A stretch of 64,000 bases of DNA, taken from positions 124,001 through 188,000 of the forward strand of contig JAKRSD010000012.1 in NCBI GenBank assembly GCA_022402535.1, given 5' to 3'. The notes beneath the pieces are model-generated. The model saw only the letters and a list, made by a program, of their open reading frames with translations. It was not told where the DNA came from and made no database searches. The translations under genes were made by a program, and so were the position numbers. The DNA is from Flavobacteriales bacterium (GTDB lineage Bacteria; Bacteroidota; Bacteroidia; CAIKAF01). How positions within the stretch are numbered: the first letter of the stretch is position 1; each line of letters begins with the position of its first letter. This document shows, piece after piece, positions 19,070-27,401 of this stretch.

Positions 19070-20100
19070 TGAATCCACCTAAAAAACAGATTGCTTTTTT
19101 TGAAAAATACTTATCGCTCTGGGTCGCACTGTGTATAGCCGCTGGCATCGGCATCGGGCATTTTGCGCCCGGTTTTTCAGAAACACTGAGCCGCTTGGAA
19201 GTAGCCAAAATTAATCTGCCTGTGGCCGTATTAATCTGGCTGATGATTTATCCCATGATGCTGCAGATTGATTTTTCGAGTATTAGAAACGTGGGGAAAA
19301 ATCCGCGCGGTTTGATGCTTACCGTTATCGTGAACTGGCTCATCAAACCGTTTACCATGGCATTTTTTGCGTGGATTTTCTTTTCTCATCTCTACAAAGC
19401 CTACATAAGCCCCGACTTAGTGGGAGAATATATCGCAGGAGCTATTTTATTGGGAGCGGCTCCCTGCACGGCCATGGTTTTTGTATGGTCATATCTCACG
19501 GATGGCGATGCAAACTACACCCTGGTTCAGGTATCGGTGAATGACCTGATTCTGCTTTTTGCCTTTGTACCCATCGTAGGCTTATTACTGGGTATTACAG
19601 ATATACAGATACCTTATGATACGCTCATTGCCAGTGTGGGTTTGTTTGTGGTAGTTCCGCTTTTGGCGGGATTTATTACGAATAGACTGCTCATCAAATC
19701 CAAAGGAAAAGAATGGTTTAACAGCCGCTTTCTGCCCCGTTTTAAACCTGTATCCATATCGGCTTTATTGGCCACTTTGGTATTGCTTTTTGCGTTTCAG
19801 GGAGAGATTATCACGTCAAACCCGTTCATCATATTGTTAGTGGCTATTCCGCTGATTTTGCAGACCTACATCATATTCATCATCACCTGGATTTCGGGTA
19901 AAAAGTTAAAACTACCCCATGCCATTAATTCGCCCGCAGCCATGATCGGGGCCAGTAACTTTTTTGAATTGGCGGTGGCGGTTGCCATTGCACTTTTCGG
20001 ATTACATTCACCCGCAGCACTGGTTACGGTGGTTGGTGTTTTGGTGGAAGTGCCCGTTATGCTTTCGTTGGTGGCTTTTGCTAATCGCAACAAATACTAA
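19070..20100 (+). CDS. acr3: Acr3-type arsenite efflux permease
   Basis: 343 residues from the ATG at 19070 ([15 protein letters not shown]); longer in-frame readings lie within arsC. About ten hydrophobic helices are visible. Conserved Acr3 segments include [16 protein letters not shown], the Cys-bearing [32 protein letters not shown] and [15 protein letters not shown]. It expels arsenite using the membrane potential. It is the last gene of the ars operon; its stop TAA shares bases with the stop TAG of the convergent DUF819 gene. Confidence 0.95.
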
Positions 20101-21206
20101 CCACCCAGCATTTTTCCGATAAAAATTCCCAACAGGTTTCCTACCGCATTTCCTAATATTCCCGCAGCAATTCCGGGTAAAATGACTGCATTATTTTTTA
20201 TGGAACGGGCTATGGCCGGCACAAAAGGGGAACTCATGATTCCTGCCGAGGCCGTAATTAACACCGTATCGCGGTCCAGTTTGAGCAACGCGGAAAATAA
20301 CAGGTGCAACACTAACGAAACCAACAACACAAAACCCATATTAAGGGCCAAATCCAACCCATCTTCAGAGAACTTAGAAAAGTCACTCATCAGGCCCATG
20401 GCCGTTCCAAAAATGAGCAGAAAAAAATCGCCTGTGGCAAAGGAACCTTTCCACGATTTTACCACGGAAAACTGAGAAGCGCCCACGGCAGTTATCGTAA
20501 TGAAAGGAATGATAAATCCGGCATTCATGTTACCGAATATCCACAGACTGCCTCCCACAGAAACGCCAAGAATAGCGATTGCCAGCAATAAGGACCATAC
20601 AACGCCTTTGATTTCAGGTTTTACCTGTGAAGGATCATCTATCAAACCGGTTTGTTCCTGCAAGTTTTTAACGGGCAAAAATTTACCATACACCCAGCGT
20701 CCTGCAGTCATTACAAACAGCAGATACCCCCCACCCAACACGACATCGTACATGTTCAACAATCCAAACAATTCGGGTGGGGCATCCAATGCCACTGCCA
20801 CTGCTGCCATATTGGGCGTGCCGCCTGTATATACACCGGTAAACATACCTGCCAACAAATGGGCATTTTCAATCTGGTTATGAAATATAAAATATCCGGA
20901 AACAGAGGCAATCACAACGGAAATGACCATAATCAGAAATGAAATACCCGCTCCACCGGCTACTTTTTTCCACACGCTCAAGTCGCTCGAAAAAAGCAAT
21001 AAAATAATGGCTAAGGGAACCGCGCCCTGCATGGCAGTTTCAGCAATTTCAGGATTCACAAAAGGGGCTTTCAGATTCACGGCCAAAATACCGAACAGAT
21101 AACAAACCACTACAGGCCCCAGTATTTCAAACACTTTAAACTTCGCACACAAATACTTGGTAAGTAACGGAATGCCGAGAAGAAACAGAATTAAAACAAC
21201 TTCCAT
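20097..21206 (-). CDS. DUF819 family integral membrane protein
   Basis: 369 residues, about ten predicted membrane helices. Family-like segments are [22 protein letters not shown] (near 115-136), [14 protein letters not shown] and, close to the end, [24 protein letters not shown]819 proteins resemble sodium-linked transporters but have no established substrate. It converges on acr3 with overlapping stop codons and no visible terminator between, so read-through from either side would give antisense RNA. Confidence 0.88.
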   Translation of the reverse strand: MEVVLILFLLGIPLLTKYLCAKFKVFEILGPVVVCYLFGILAVNLKAPFVNPEIAETAMQGAVPLAIILLLFSSDLSVWKKVAGGAGISFLIMVISVVIASVSGYFIFHNQIENAHLLAGMFTGVYTGGTPNMAAVAVALDAPPELFGLLNMYDVVLGGGYLLFVMTAGRWVYGKFLPVKNLQEQTGLIDDPSQVKPEIKGVVWSLLLAIAILGVSVGGSLWIFGNMNAGFIIPFITITAVGASQFSVVKSWKGSFATGDFFLLIFGTAMGLMSDFSKFSEDGLDLALNMGFVLLVSLVLHLLFSALLKLDRDTVLITASAGIMSSPFVPAIARSIKNNAVILPGIAAGILGNAVGNLLGIFIGKMLGG

Positions 21207-21350
21207 GCGGTGAAATATTCATCGCAAAGTAAAACAAATAAGCATTCCATGTACACGAAAGATTACCGCCAAAATCAATTCATCATTTTAAGCATTCTTA
21301 TAAATTATTTTTAGTCTTATCTAATTTTATATTTTTGCAGACAGAATTTT

Positions 21351-23801
21351 ATGAAACGTTTCCTGTTTAGTCTACTTTTCATTCTAATATCCACATCTGC
21401 GGTGTTGGGGCAGACATTCGTACACGGCTTCATTGCTGATGAATCGGGCATACCGTTATCCTTGGTGCACATCAGTACAGATAAAAGCAATCAGGTACAC
21501 GTTTCAGATTCTGCGGGCTATTTCAGACTGGAAAATATTTCAGCCGAAGGGGAAAAAATACACATCAGCCGGGTGGGATTTGAAACGCTTATCACCACGT
21601 TAAAGCCAAACGACTCACCTATCCGTATACGCCTGCGCAAACAGGCAATCAGTCTGCCCGAAACAGTGATCAACAGCGACCGTTTTGTGTTTATCCAATC
21701 CGAAAGTCCCATTAACATGGAAGTGATTGACAAAAAAATGCTGGAAAAAAATCAATCCGTTTCCTTGGCTGAGGGGCTTTCCTTCAGCACGGGGGTTCGG
21801 GTAGAAAACAATTGCCAATCCTGCGGATTCACCCAGGTAAGACTGAACGGGTTAGACGGAAGATATACCCAAATATTAATTGACGGAAGACCTATTTTCG
21901 GACAGATGGCAGGCGTTTATGCACTTGAGCATATTCCGGCTTCATCCATTGAACAAATTGAAATTATCAAAGGCGGAGGCAGTAGTTTATTCGGCAGAAA
22001 TGCCATTGCCGGCACTGTGAACATTTTAACCAAAACGCCCCAATACAATGCCTTTGAAGGCGGCACCCGGATTCGGGTTTTAGAAAAAGGAATTCCCGAT
22101 GTTTCGGCATTTGCGAGTATTTCGCGGGTGCACCCAAAGGGAAATGCAGGATTCCGATTTTCGTATTCCGGGCGTTACCGCGAGGCCGCAGATATTAACG
22201 GAGATGACATTTCGGATATTCCCCGCCTGCAGAACCACGCTTATTTTCTGGATTTATTTGCTTCGAAAGAAAAACGATTTCGCTTTAAAGCCAAAGCTTT
22301 TCACCTGATTGAAAACCGCCGGGGCGGAAACGAATTCGGGCAGGTTCCTCATCTTTCCGACATCACGGAAGCCCTCAAACATCATAGTACCGGGGTGAAT
22401 CTGAACATGGAAATTTTGCACTCAGAAAAACAGAATATACAACTCTATGCCGCCGCTGTTTTTACCCGTAGAAGCAGCTATTACGGTTCGGGAGGCAGAA
22501 CCGCTTTTCAATATCTGGATTCAGCAGGGATTTATAATACAGGTCCCAAAACAACAACAGACAGCCTGTTTTGGAATCAATATCAAACGGCCTTAAACGC
22601 CTATGGAAAATCGTCTGAAATCCCGTTGAATGCCGGGGTGCAATGGACTTCCGCGTGGCATGCAAAGTGCAAAACCCTCTTTGGTGGCGAATTTCAGGGC
22701 CAATTCATGTGGGACGAAATTCCGGGATATTCACGCAAAATCCGTCAGGAAACCTATTCGGGTGCACTGGTGGGACAGATCCAATACACGCCCTTTCCTT
22801 TTCTTATTCTTTCCGGGGGTATACGGCTCGATTACAGCACCGTGAATGCAGCCTATCGACTATCCGAATTTCAGGGAAATGTGAGCACCTCCGCATGGGT
22901 TCCGGTTCCCCGTGTGCATGTAATGATTACTCCTTTGAAAAATTGGCAGATCCGGGCCGGATATGGGCGGGGATTCCGGCTTCCGCAATTTGCTGATGAA
23001 GACCTGCATATTAATCTGGCCGGAGGTAATGCCGTTTTTGTGATTCCCTCCGAAAACTTAAAGCCCGAAATATCGGATGCAATCAACTTCCATACCGAGT
23101 ACACCTGGACAAAAAATAAACTAAGTCTGAAACCCGGTATCGGGGCTTTCTATAATTGGGTTTCCAATGTTTTTGTGCTTTCGGGTCAGGAATCCTATGC
23201 CAATAACACTTCGGTAATCACCAAACGAAACGGATCGGGGGCACGCGTTTACGGACTAAATGCCGAATTAGCTGCCCTGTATGGTTCCTGGTTAGAAGTT
23301 TCGGGCGGCATAACCATTCAGCGGGCGCTTTATAATCAGGAAGAAATCCTGTGGGAAAATGATGAAACCGGACTCATCGAAGCGCCAGGACTTACCCAAA
23401 CCACCTCCCGAAATCTGCTCAGAACACCCTCCGTTTACGGACATATCAACTGCACTGTTAAACCCTACAAAACCCTTGAAATCAACCTATCCGGAGTGTT
23501 AACGGGTTCTATGGATGTACCCAAAATTTCGGGACCTTATCTTTTTCCCGAAAGCAATTCCTCTGCCTTGGCCGATTATACCGAGATTCGCAGAACCCGT
23601 TCATTTTTTGATTTGCTGGCAGGGCTCTCCTATTCCATATTGCTGAAAAAAACCTGGAAAATCCGATTCGATGCCGGTGTTTCCAATCTGCTGAATGCAT
23701 TTCAGAAAGACTTAGATTTTGGCATACAGCGCGATGCCGGGTACATATACGGCCCCATGCGCCCCCGGACTTATTTTATGGGTATTACCTTCTACCGGTA
23801 A
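21351..23801 (+). CDS. TonB-dependent receptor with a Cys-x2-Cys plug motif
   Basis: 816 residues. Signal peptide to about AVLGQ; a carboxypeptidase-regulatory-like domain (about 22-100, GFIADESGIPLSLVHIS); a plug (about 110-225) with ENNCQSCGFTQVRLNGL, ILIDGRPIFG and IEIIKGGGSSLFGRNAIAGTVNI; then the barrel, ending in GITFYR. The NCxxCGF motif in the plug is typical of one Bacteroidetes receptor group that I associate with metals or metal complexes, from memory. A TATTTTTG -7 box is at 21330-21337, without a good -33. The ligand is unknown. Confidence 0.9.
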   Translation: MKRFLFSLLFILISTSAVLGQTFVHGFIADESGIPLSLVHISTDKSNQVHVSDSAGYFRLENISAEGEKIHISRVGFETLITTLKPNDSPIRIRLRKQAISLPETVINSDRFVFIQSESPINMEVIDKKMLEKNQSVSLAEGLSFSTGVRVENNCQSCGFTQVRLNGLDGRYTQILIDGRPIFGQMAGVYALEHIPASSIEQIEIIKGGGSSLFGRNAIAGTVNILTKTPQYNAFEGGTRIRVLEKGIPDVSAFASISRVHPKGNAGFRFSYSGRYREAADINGDDISDIPRLQNHAYFLDLFASKEKRFRFKAKAFHLIENRRGGNEFGQVPHLSDITEALKHHSTGVNLNMEILHSEKQNIQLYAAAVFTRRSSYYGSGGRTAFQYLDSAGIYNTGPKTTTDSLFWNQYQTALNAYGKSSEIPLNAGVQWTSAWHAKCKTLFGGEFQGQFMWDEIPGYSRKIRQETYSGALVGQIQYTPFPFLILSGGIRLDYSTVNAAYRLSEFQGNVSTSAWVPVPRVHVMITPLKNWQIRAGYGRGFRLPQFADEDLHINLAGGNAVFVIPSENLKPEISDAINFHTEYTWTKNKLSLKPGIGAFYNWVSNVFVLSGQESYANNTSVITKRNGSGARVYGLNAELAALYGSWLEVSGGITIQRALYNQEEILWENDETGLIEAPGLTQTTSRNLLRTPSVYGHINCTVKPYKTLEINLSGVLTGSMDVPKISGPYLFPESNSSALADYTEIRRTRSFFDLLAGLSYSILLKKTWKIRFDAGVSNLLNAFQKDLDFGIQRDAGYIYGPMRPRTYFMGITFYR

Positions 23802-23826
23802 ATGCGGTATTTGCTACCTTTGGGGC

Positions 23827-24240
23827 ATGCAATTCACCAGCGAAACACCTACCGATTTAACGAGTGCCGCACATTATGCCATGGAACAACTCCGGCACAA
23901 CCCTATTATGGTTTTTCGTGGTGAAATGGGTGCGGGAAAAACCACCTTCATCAAAACCTTATGCCAACAAATGGGCATCACCGAAGAGGTTTCCAGTCCA
24001 ACTTTTTCGTTGGTGAATGAATATCGTCTTCCCGACGGAATGCCCGTTTTTCATTTTGATTTTTACCGCATTCAGAACGAAAGCGAAGCGCTGGACATGG
24101 GCATTTATGAATATTTTGATTCGGGAATCTGCCTGATTGAGTGGGGCGAAAAAATTGAAGGCATACTGGCGAAGGAAAAACATACCTCCGTGCGCATTTG
24201 CGAAGAAAACGGAAAAAGAATTCTTACCTTTGGAAACTAA
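23827..24240 (+). CDS. tsaE: tRNA threonylcarbamoyladenosine biosynthesis ATPase TsaE
   Basis: 137 residues from the ATG at 23827; longer in-frame readings run back into the receptor gene. The P-loop GEMGAGKTT is at 32-40, followed by SSPTFSLVNEY and FHFDFYRI, all TsaE signatures. TsaE with TsaB and TsaD installs t6A37 on ANN-decoding tRNAs. A TACCTTTG -7-like box at 23815-23822 ends four bases before the start codon, which would give a leaderless or nearly leaderless mRNA. Confidence 0.94.
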   Translation: MQFTSETPTDLTSAAHYAMEQLRHNPIMVFRGEMGAGKTTFIKTLCQQMGITEEVSSPTFSLVNEYRLPDGMPVFHFDFYRIQNESEALDMGIYEYFDSGICLIEWGEKIEGILAKEKHTSVRICEENGKRILTFGN

Positions 24241-24274
24241 GTTTTTCAGACAATACAACTAAACGGGAACACCC

Positions 24275-25483
24275 ATGAACATATCCCCTGACGCACTGAA
24301 AAGTCTTCACCTGCTGCCGCAGGAAGAGACCCTCGAAATAGCCAAAAAACAGCAATCCCTGAAAATAGGGCTTCCGAAAGAAACCAGTTTCAAAGAAAAC
24401 CGCATAGGCCTTGTGCCCGACACCGTGGCGTATTTAAAAGCGCTGGGGCACAATATCGTGATAGAAACCGACGCCGGTTCCAATGCCTTTTTTCAGGATA
24501 AAGATTACAGCGAAGCAGGGGCCGAAATTGCCTATAACCGGGAGGAAATCTACAAGTCGGACATTGTGCTGAAAATTTCACCGCCTACGGAAGAAGAAAT
24601 TGAACTCTGCCGTCCCGGACAGACCGTTATTTCGGCCATACAGCTCACCAACCGTTACGAATCCATCATCCGCAAACTGATGAACAAACGGGTAAATGCC
24701 CTTGCATTTAATTATATCCGCGATGAGGCAGGCGTGTATCCCGTGGTGCGCAGCATGAGTGAAATTGCCGGAAGCGCTTCCATCCTCATTGCCGGCGAAT
24801 ATCTCAGTTCCGTGAGCAAAGGAAAAGGACTCGTAATTGGAGGGATTTCGGGGGTTCCCCCCACCGAAGTGGTGATTATAGGCGCCGGTACCGTGGGCGA
24901 ATTTGCGGCCCGTGCCGCTTTGGGTTTAGGGGCTTCCGTAAAAGTATTTGACGATAATATTCACCGTCTGCGCCGCTTTCAGGTGGATATAGGCCAACGC
25001 GTATATACCTCCCTGCTCAACCAGAATCATCTGACCAATGCACTGAAAAATGCCGATGTGGTGATCGGATGTATGCGGGCACCCGAGGGCCGCACGCCCT
25101 GTGTGGTGAGCGAGCGGATGGTGAGCGAAATGAAATACGGTTCGGTGATTGTGGATGTGAGCATAGATCAGGGCGGTGTGTTCGAAACCAGCGAACCCAC
25201 CGACCATACGCGGCCCGTGTTTAAAAAGTATGGGGTGATTCATTACTGTGTGCCCAATATTTCATCGCGGGTGGCCCATACGGCCTCCTTTGCCCTCAGC
25301 AATATCATGGGCCCCATTTTGCAGCATATAGGCCATGAAGGCGGCCTGCAAAAAGCCCTCGTAAACGATGTGGGCATCCGCTCGGGAGTTTATATTTACA
25401 ACGGCTCGCTTACCAACAAGTTTTTTGCCGACATGTACAACATTCCCTTTACCGATTTAAATTTAATCATGGCGGCCATGTAG
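24275..25483 (+). CDS. ald: Alanine dehydrogenase
   Basis: 402 residues. The N-terminal half has the substrate-binding segment IGLPKETSFKENRIGLVP; the NAD-binding Rossmann motif is VVIIGAGTVGEFAARAALGLGA (about 198-219); the C-terminal signature is HYCVPNISSRVAHTASFALSN. About 35 residues precede the usual family start, as in other Bacteroidetes copies. It interconverts alanine and pyruvate plus ammonia with NAD. It lies 34 bases after tsaE and 12 before the DUF4258-like gene, so the three may form one unit. Confidence 0.93.
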   Translation: MNISPDALKSLHLLPQEETLEIAKKQQSLKIGLPKETSFKENRIGLVPDTVAYLKALGHNIVIETDAGSNAFFQDKDYSEAGAEIAYNREEIYKSDIVLKISPPTEEEIELCRPGQTVISAIQLTNRYESIIRKLMNKRVNALAFNYIRDEAGVYPVVRSMSEIAGSASILIAGEYLSSVSKGKGLVIGGISGVPPTEVVIIGAGTVGEFAARAALGLGASVKVFDDNIHRLRRFQVDIGQRVYTSLLNQNHLTNALKNADVVIGCMRAPEGRTPCVVSERMVSEMKYGSVIVDVSIDQGGVFETSEPTDHTRPVFKKYGVIHYCVPNISSRVAHTASFALSNIMGPILQHIGHEGGLQKALVNDVGIRSGVYIYNGSLTNKFFADMYNIPFTDLNLIMAAM

Positions 25484-25495
25484 GCCCTGAGTATT

Positions 25496-25906
25496 ATGGA
25501 TAAAAAGTTTTTGAGACGCCTGATGTTATTCGGAATCGGCTTTGCCATCAGCAGTGTGTTTGTGTATTTTTTCATGTATGCCAACCGCGATTTACCGGCC
25601 TTTTGGCCTGCCGGGAAAGTGAAAGAAAAAATCCAGAAATCGGCAAGGGCTTCGGAGGCCGATTCGTGTTATTACCGCTGTTTAGGCTGGAATGAAGAGG
25701 AACTGAAAAAATCACTGGACGATGGAAAAGTATATTTCAGCAAGAGTAAACCCCGCATAAAACCCTGCCCCGAATACCTGATCGGTTTAAAAAATCCTAC
25801 CCTGGGTTCGGTGCGGGTAAACATCCAATCCTGCGACAGCACCTTTACCCTGCGGGATGTATTGGACGATTCGGAAGAAAAAAAGAAGCTTTGTGCGTGT
25901 AAGTAA
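25496..25906 (+). CDS. DUF4258-like membrane-anchored protein
   Basis: 136 residues: basic N-terminus, one membrane helix (about 9-28) and a periplasmic or cytoplasmic part with five Cys. The segment from WNEEELKKSLDDGKVYFSKS to KPRIKPCPEYLIG recalls the DUF4258-type proteins common next to ald or tsaE in Bacteroidetes; that link is from memory. No enzymatic motif is seen. It is the last gene before the AT-rich accessory cassette. Confidence 0.7.
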   Translation: MDKKFLRRLMLFGIGFAISSVFVYFFMYANRDLPAFWPAGKVKEKIQKSARASEADSCYYRCLGWNEEELKKSLDDGKVYFSKSKPRIKPCPEYLIGLKNPTLGSVRVNIQSCDSTFTLRDVLDDSEEKKKLCACK

Positions 25907-25913
25907 AGTGAAT

Positions 25914-25924
25914 TTGAAATAGAA
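25914..25924 (+). repeat. Left copy of an 11-base direct repeat flanking the accessory cassette
   Basis: TTGAAATAGAA, 7 bases after the DUF4258-like stop codon. The identical 11-mer recurs at 27317-27327 on the other side of the HEPN/HigBA genes. It could be a target duplication, a recombination site or chance. Confidence 0.5.
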
Positions 25925-26009
25925 TATTGTGTTGATTAAAGTCCGAATATTCGAATAAACAAGTAACAATAACGTAAAAATTTAGTAATAAGCCAACTAA
26001 AAAGAGAAG

Positions 26010-26486
26010 ATGACTGAATTATATCAAATACTTGGGCAGATTACATTTTCATTTTCTCGAATTGATTTTCTCATAAGCAGTGTTGCTTTCGATTTCGGTT
26101 TGACTGAATCCCCTTACATTTATTTTGCGAATTCTCGATTTGAAGAAAAGTTGAATAATTTTAATGACGAGTTATCTATACAATTTAAAAATCCAGACTT
26201 TATCAATGAAGTAAACTCATGGGTTTCAAGACTTCAAGAACTTCGTAAGAAAAGAAATAATCTCACACATTCAATTATTCTATCCAATATTAAAGATGGT
26301 GAGGACTTGGTCTTTTATAATTATCGTCTTAACAAAAAAGTTCTAGTTAGAGAAGTAAATTATTACTCACTCACTGATCTTAAAAACTTAAATAACGACT
26401 TTATTAAAGCACACAATGACGGTTTTACTTTGTTCACCAAGTTAAAGGACGCAAAGACAAAACTTGATGTGACTGACAACATATAG
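26010..26486 (+). CDS. Uncharacterised protein with a HEPN-like R-x4-H motif
   Basis: 158 residues, AT-rich codon use unlike the flanking genes. Mostly helical, with a Phe-rich N-terminus and the motif RKKRNNLTHS, where R82-x4-H87 matches the RNase motif of HEPN domains (R-x4-6-H). The helix before the motif (EVNSWVSRLQELRKKR) is as expected for that fold. HEPN proteins cut RNA in toxin-antitoxin and antiviral systems. No family is otherwise recognised and a non-enzymatic role is possible. It stands 93 bases before a HigB/HigA pair that has its own promoter. Confidence 0.6.
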   Translation: MTELYQILGQITFSFSRIDFLISSVAFDFGLTESPYIYFANSRFEEKLNNFNDELSIQFKNPDFINEVNSWVSRLQELRKKRNNLTHSIILSNIKDGEDLVFYNYRLNKKVLVREVNYYSLTDLKNLNNDFIKAHNDGFTLFTKLKDAKTKLDVTDNI

Positions 26487-26508
26487 CAGCAGCTTTTCAA
26501 ACGTATAA

Positions 26509-26523
26509 TGCCATTTCATGGCA
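26509..26523. repeat. Short inverted repeat between the HEPN-like gene and higB
   Basis: TGCCAT-TTC-ATGGCA, a perfect 6-base-arm inverted repeat 22 bases after the HEPN-like stop. It is followed by an A-run on the plus strand, not a T-run, so it is a weak terminator candidate for plus-strand transcription and may instead be a protein-binding site. Confidence 0.5.
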
Positions 26524-26542
26524 CAAAAAAATGCGCGAAAAC

Positions 26543-26574
26543 TTTGGATAAAGTAAACTAATTAGTTAACTTTG
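26543..26574 (+). promoter_or_regulatory. Promoter of the higBA toxin-antitoxin operon
   Basis: TTTG (26543-26546), a 20-base spacer and TAACTTTG (26567-26574) form a full consensus match. The -7 box ends five bases before the GTG start codon of the toxin gene, so the transcript should begin at or next to the start codon. Confidence 0.82.
26550..26573. promoter_or_regulatory. Operator of the higBA operon (near-perfect 24-base palindrome)
   Basis: The arms AAAGTAAACTAA and TTAGTTAACTTT pair at 11 of 12 positions; the exception is A at 26555 against A at 26568. The core AACTAATTAGTT is perfect. The palindrome fills the space between the -33 and -7 boxes and covers most of the -7 box, as expected for repression by the HTH antitoxin dimer. 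Binding by HigA is inferred. Confidence 0.75.
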
Positions 26575-26579
26575 CGTTC

Positions 26580-26936
26580 GTGACAAGAGGAATCATTTTT
26601 TTCGGGAATAACGTAATTGATTTTTACAAATCACAGGATTCAAAAGTTCAGTTGAAAATTGAATATGTTTTGGATTTAGTTCGTTTTGAAAGACAAGTCC
26701 CTATTAAGTTCTTTAAAAAACTGGAAAGCACTAACGGAATTTATGAAGTAAGAATCATTACATCACAAAAAAGCATTCGGATTCTATGTTTCATGGACGA
26801 AGGAACATTAGTGGTTTTAACCAACGCATTTGTCAAGAAAACCCAAAAAACTCCAAAAAATGAAATCAAACTCGCTCAGTATTTAAAAACAGAATATTTA
26901 AAACAGAAAGAAGATGAAAAACATAAAAACATTTGA
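26580..26936 (+). CDS. higB: HigB-like toxin, RelE/phage Gp49-like family
   Basis: 118 residues from a GTG start at 26580. The segment KFFKKLESTNGIYEVRI, then IRILCFMDEGTLVVLTNAFVKKTQKTP, followed by an AxYL-type helix, is the Gp49-like/HigB pattern of ribosome-dependent mRNA interferases. The toxin gene comes first and overlaps the antitoxin gene by 23 bases, the usual order of higBA. A C-terminal Lys/Glu-rich tail encodes the overlap. The start choice is supported by the -7 box directly upstream. Confidence 0.88.
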   Translation: MTRGIIFFGNNVIDFYKSQDSKVQLKIEYVLDLVRFERQVPIKFFKKLESTNGIYEVRIITSQKSIRILCFMDEGTLVVLTNAFVKKTQKTPKNEIKLAQYLKTEYLKQKEDEKHKNI

Positions 26937-27204
26937 TCAACTCCTTGACGAGAAATACGGAAAAAAAGGAAACACAGAAAGAGATCAGTTTGATGCGGAT
27001 TCTCTTGCATTCAGATTAGGTGTGATGCTGAAAGAAGCACGTGTAGAAGCGAACTTAACACAAGAAGAGCTTGCTGAAAAAACGGGGACTAAAAAAAGTT
27101 ACATTTCTAGAATTGAACGGGGCTTAAGTGATATCCAAATTTCTACATATTTCAAATTAATTGAAATCGGTTTAGGGAAACAGCTGAACATTTCAATCGG
27201 TTAA
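26914..27204 (+). CDS. higA: HigA-like XRE-family antitoxin
   Basis: 96 residues. The HTH domain spans about 37-91 (MLKEARVEANLTQEELAEKTGTKKSYISRIERG in pieces), a standard Cro/CI-type fold. The N-terminal 35 residues are charged and probably contact the toxin. It overlaps the toxin gene by 23 bases and should be translated by coupling. It is expected to neutralise HigB and repress from the palindrome at 26550-26573. Confidence 0.88.
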   Translation: MKNIKTFDQLLDEKYGKKGNTERDQFDADSLAFRLGVMLKEARVEANLTQEELAEKTGTKKSYISRIERGLSDIQISTYFKLIEIGLGKQLNISIG

Positions 27205-27316
27205 ATCATAACTCCGAAGAAACACGAGCCCTTTGCTAATAGAGCACAATTAAGGTTTTTGCTTATTATAAAGTCTTTCCTTTTATAAGGATTTATGAAG
27301 CTAGCCGTTAGCCAAC

Positions 27317-27327
27317 TTGAAATAGAA
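27317..27327 (+). repeat. Right copy of the 11-base direct repeat flanking the accessory cassette
   Basis: TTGAAATAGAA, identical to 25914-25924 and about 1.4 kb from it, placed just before the stem-loop that ends the cassette. Confidence 0.5.
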
Positions 27328-27332
27328 ACCTG

Positions 27333-27366
27333 ATATGCGGTGAAAACACCTTTTATCACCGCATAT
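27333..27366. terminator. Stem-loop between higA and the convergent lipoprotein gene
   Basis: ATATGCGGTGA / TCACCGCATAT, an 11-base perfect stem with a 12-base loop, followed on the plus strand by TTTTG only four bases long. It is a probable, rather weak, two-way terminator between convergent units. Confidence 0.6.
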
Positions 27367-27401
27367 TTTGCGTAGAATTTTCAACTCATCAACACGAAAC
27401 C

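Noticed and set aside
22630-22996. Open frames within the second TonB receptor gene on the same strand
   Set aside because: They are out-of-frame readings of a well-supported receptor, with no independent features.
27205-27401. tRNA or integrase attachment site next to the toxin-antitoxin cassette
   Set aside because: No cloverleaf or tRNA 3' end is visible, and no integrase gene is present in the window.
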